From: Sphingobacterium arenae
GTDB lineage: Bacteria > Bacteroidota > Bacteroidia > Sphingobacteriales > Sphingobacteriaceae
Assembly (NCBI RefSeq): GCF_014692505.1
Contig: NZ_JACNYK010000002.1
Coordinates: forward strand, 930,001 to 994,000
Direction: 5' to 3'
DNA length: 64,000 nt
Positions within the stretch are counted from its first letter, which is position 1. The number at the start of each line of letters is the position of its first letter. Position numbers and translations under genes: made by a program. Below are positions 62,393 to 64,000 of this stretch, in pieces. The notes below the pieces were generated by a model. That model saw only the letters and a program-made list of their open reading frames with translations. It had not been told where the DNA came from and did not search any database.

Positions 62393-63145
62393 ATGAAAAA
62401 GTTATCACTACAATTTTGGGGATTATTGCTTATCAGCATCTTCACATTCAGCAGTTGTTTGAAAGATAATGACGACGGTCCGTGGAACAACATGCCTTCA
62501 GCAGGTTTAATGTATTTTGTTAATAGTTTTGCAGATGCGGAGTCGGGCTTACTTTACCGTTTAGACGGCAACATTATTGGAAACCCTCTCAATGGCAGTC
62601 CGATGGTATTGAAATATCGAGAGTTTTCGGGTGCGCAGTTACTACATCCAGGCAATCGTAAATTAACGATAACAAACAACGACGCCGACCAGGACATTTT
62701 AATAGACACTACACTAACTATCAAAGTTGATAGCGGCTACACCTCTTTTGTATACGGTACAGATGAGGAACCTAAATTTGCGATGACACAGGATAAAGTT
62801 ATCGAAAATTTGAGTCAAAATGAGTCTGGCATTCGCTTCTTGAACCTAGCAAATGGAGTTGGCGCTGTGAATTTACTTATTGAAGGTGATGAGGAGCCGT
62901 TATATACAGATAGACCCATCGAGACGGGAGCCTCTGTTGTGACAAATCAAGCTTTTCAAGCACAGAAGAGCGGTGTATATACATTCAGAATTACGGATGC
63001 CACTGGTAATGAATTGGCAAAACGATCGTATAAAAAAGACGATGGACGAGGACTATTAGATCGTTCATATTACACTATTATGTTGACAGGCAACCCGGAC
63101 GATGAGAAAACGCCACTATATATCGGCGTAGTCGAGCACCGTTAA
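62393..63145 (+). CDS. DUF4397-like surface lipoprotein
   Basis: The 250-residue lipoprotein has a lipobox (FTFSSC, Cys near 19) followed by KDNDDGPW. The beta-rich body has the repeated pattern of DUF4397 proteins: SAGLMYFVNSFADAESGLLYRLDG, then VDSGYTSFVYGTDE, then GIRFLNLANGVGAVNLLIEG and FQAQKSGVYTFRITD. The function is unknown. The start at 62393 gives the best signal peptide; ATGs at 62330 and 62372 are in frame. It ends at the hairpin 63155-63204. Confidence 0.72.
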   Translation: MKKLSLQFWGLLLISIFTFSSCLKDNDDGPWNNMPSAGLMYFVNSFADAESGLLYRLDGNIIGNPLNGSPMVLKYREFSGAQLLHPGNRKLTITNNDADQDILIDTTLTIKVDSGYTSFVYGTDEEPKFAMTQDKVIENLSQNESGIRFLNLANGVGAVNLLIEGDEEPLYTDRPIETGASVVTNQAFQAQKSGVYTFRITDATGNELAKRSYKKDDGRGLLDRSYYTIMLTGNPDDEKTPLYIGVVEHR

Positions 63146-63149
63146 TTGT

Positions 63150-63204
63150 CTACTGATATCAGTAGTGATACCATCCTAAAGCATCGCTACTGATATCCTT
63201 TTTG
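63150..63204 (+). terminator. terminator with nested palindromes after the DUF4397 gene
   Basis: GATATCAGTAGTGAT/ATCGCTACTGATATC (63155-63169 with 63183-63197, one G-U pair) is followed by CTTTTTG. The left arm is itself part of a perfect 16-bp palindrome CTACTGATATCAGTAG (63150-63165), so two mutually exclusive folds are possible. Confidence 0.7.
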
Positions 63205-63411
63205 TTTCCATAGCCTACCGGAAATACTCTCCACCATAATACACTCATACCAAAAATAGATCAAGAAGCTACCCAGTTAACAGCGATGATATAGGAATAC
63301 CGTCCACGTTCCTTTTACACTATCAGCGAAGCCACAAGAAAGCAATTAAGATTATAAATACATAAAAACAGATTGTTTTTTTATCTTTAACACGAATATA
63401 ATCCTAGCAAA

Positions 63412-64000
63412 ATGAATAAAGTAACGTTTTTTACCTGTTTTTATTTCTTATTAATATGGTCAAATGTATCGGCTCAGCAGAACCCCGTTTTCCCAGGATG
63501 GTATGCGGATCCCGAAGGCATTATATACGATAATACGTATTGGATTTTTCCGACCTACTCCGCACCTTACGAAGAACAAGTATTTTTCGATGCTTTTTCA
63601 TCTAAAGATTTAGTCACCTGGCAAAAACATCATCGAATAATCGATACATCGGAAGTAAAATGGGCAAATAAAGCTATGTGGGCACCTGGTATTATAGAAA
63701 AAGACGGTAAATACTATTTTTTCTTTGCAGCTAATGATGTCCATGAAGGCGAAATTGGTGGAATTGGCGTATCCGTTGCCGATAAGCCAGAAGGTCCATA
63801 CAAAGACCTATTAGGCAAGCCTTTAATTAATGATATTGTTAACGGAGCACAGCCTATTGATCAGTTTGTATTTAAAGATAAAGACGGTCAGCATTACATG
63901 TACTACGGTGGATGGAAACATTGTAATGTCGTAAAGCTTAGTGACGATTTCAAAAGCTTGGTACCTTTCGATGACGGCACTATTTACAAAGAAGTAACAC
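63412..64000 (+). CDS. glycoside hydrolase family 43 protein, truncated at the window edge
   Basis: The open frame of 196 codons runs off the window. It has a signal peptide (FFTCFYFLLIWSNVSA), then NPVFPGWYADPEGIIYD, the blade-1 motif of GH43 with the catalytic-base Asp. The APGIIEKDGKYYFFFAAND block and AQPIDQFVFKDKDGQHYMYYGGW, with the second acidic residue, follow. GH43 enzymes are arabinanases, arabinofuranosidases or xylosidases. The general-acid Glu should lie beyond the edge. It may start a polysaccharide-utilisation locus to the right. Confidence 0.88.
   Translation, partial: MNKVTFFTCFYFLLIWSNVSAQQNPVFPGWYADPEGIIYDNTYWIFPTYSAPYEEQVFFDAFSSKDLVTWQKHHRIIDTSEVKWANKAMWAPGIIEKDGKYYFFFAANDVHEGEIGGIGVSVADKPEGPYKDLLGKPLINDIVNGAQPIDQFVFKDKDGQHYMYYGGWKHCNVVKLSDDFKSLVPFDDGTIYKEVT

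Overview
The window looks like a piece of a chromosome from the phylum Bacteroidota, most likely family Sphingobacteriaceae (Sphingobacterium, Pedobacter or Olivibacter relatives). The evidence is a SusC/SusD pair, DUF4249 next to a TonB receptor, DUF4783, DUF3467 and DUF4397 proteins, and a BamA followed by two Skp/OmpH genes. A glycine-lipid acyltransferase pair fits too, and many genes are preceded by TAnnTTTG, the -7 box of this phylum. I found no rRNA, tRNA, CRISPR array, prophage or insertion sequence; most of the window is housekeeping.

Layout. Bases 1-830 hold no large gene but carry what looks like a complete small transcription unit on the minus strand: promoter, about 370 nt of structured leader, a 47-codon ORF and a strong terminator. 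Then come metA (Glu111 predicts acetyl-CoA use), a small secreted NTF2-like protein and dnaB. The 659-base dnaB-menG gap holds a perfect 15-bp inverted repeat, four 11-bp tandem repeats and two DnaA-box-like 9-mers. Next are menG, yqeY and the two-gene glycine-lipid operon. The plus strand from 8.2 to 14.6 kb is an envelope and cofactor run: CBS protein, nadK, uppS, bamA and two ompH genes. The minus strand from 14.7 to 22.7 kb has a susCD pair without hydrolases, behind LacI-type operator-like sites, and the thrS-infC-rpmI-rplT translation operon.

From 23 to 35 kb are queE, two Gfo/Idh/MocA oxidoreductases, a DUF819 membrane protein, a thioesterase, a GNAT-nitrilase fusion with a DUF3467 partner, an M42 aminopeptidase, lgt, aroQ, a Wzi/RemB-like barrel and murI. 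From 35 to 41 kb is a redox group: sufS-sufE (iron-sulfur assembly), an acyl-ACP desaturase, a MarR regulator, a ferredoxin-NADP reductase, a [2Fe-2S] ferredoxin and a type II NADH dehydrogenase. This is almost exactly the set needed to drive fatty-acid desaturation. A PolX-family protein with a degenerate polymerase site but a complete PHP site follows.

The rest (42.8-64 kb) holds an M48 protease, plsY, nadC, gpmI (GTG start), apt, a membrane-anchored helix-hairpin-helix protein, a TolC/periplasmic-adaptor pair without its pump and a polysaccharide deacetylase. It ends with a TonB receptor/DUF4249 pair, an esterase, lipoproteins, a 980-residue FAD/Fe-S dehydrogenase, an Lrp/EamA pair, a DUF4397 lipoprotein and the start of a GH43 glycosidase cut by the window edge.

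The most noteworthy observations are the DnaB C-terminus that imitates the SSB tail tip, the small leader/peptide unit at the left edge, the origin-like dnaB-menG gap, the PolX protein with a broken polymerase site, and the desaturase electron-transfer cluster.
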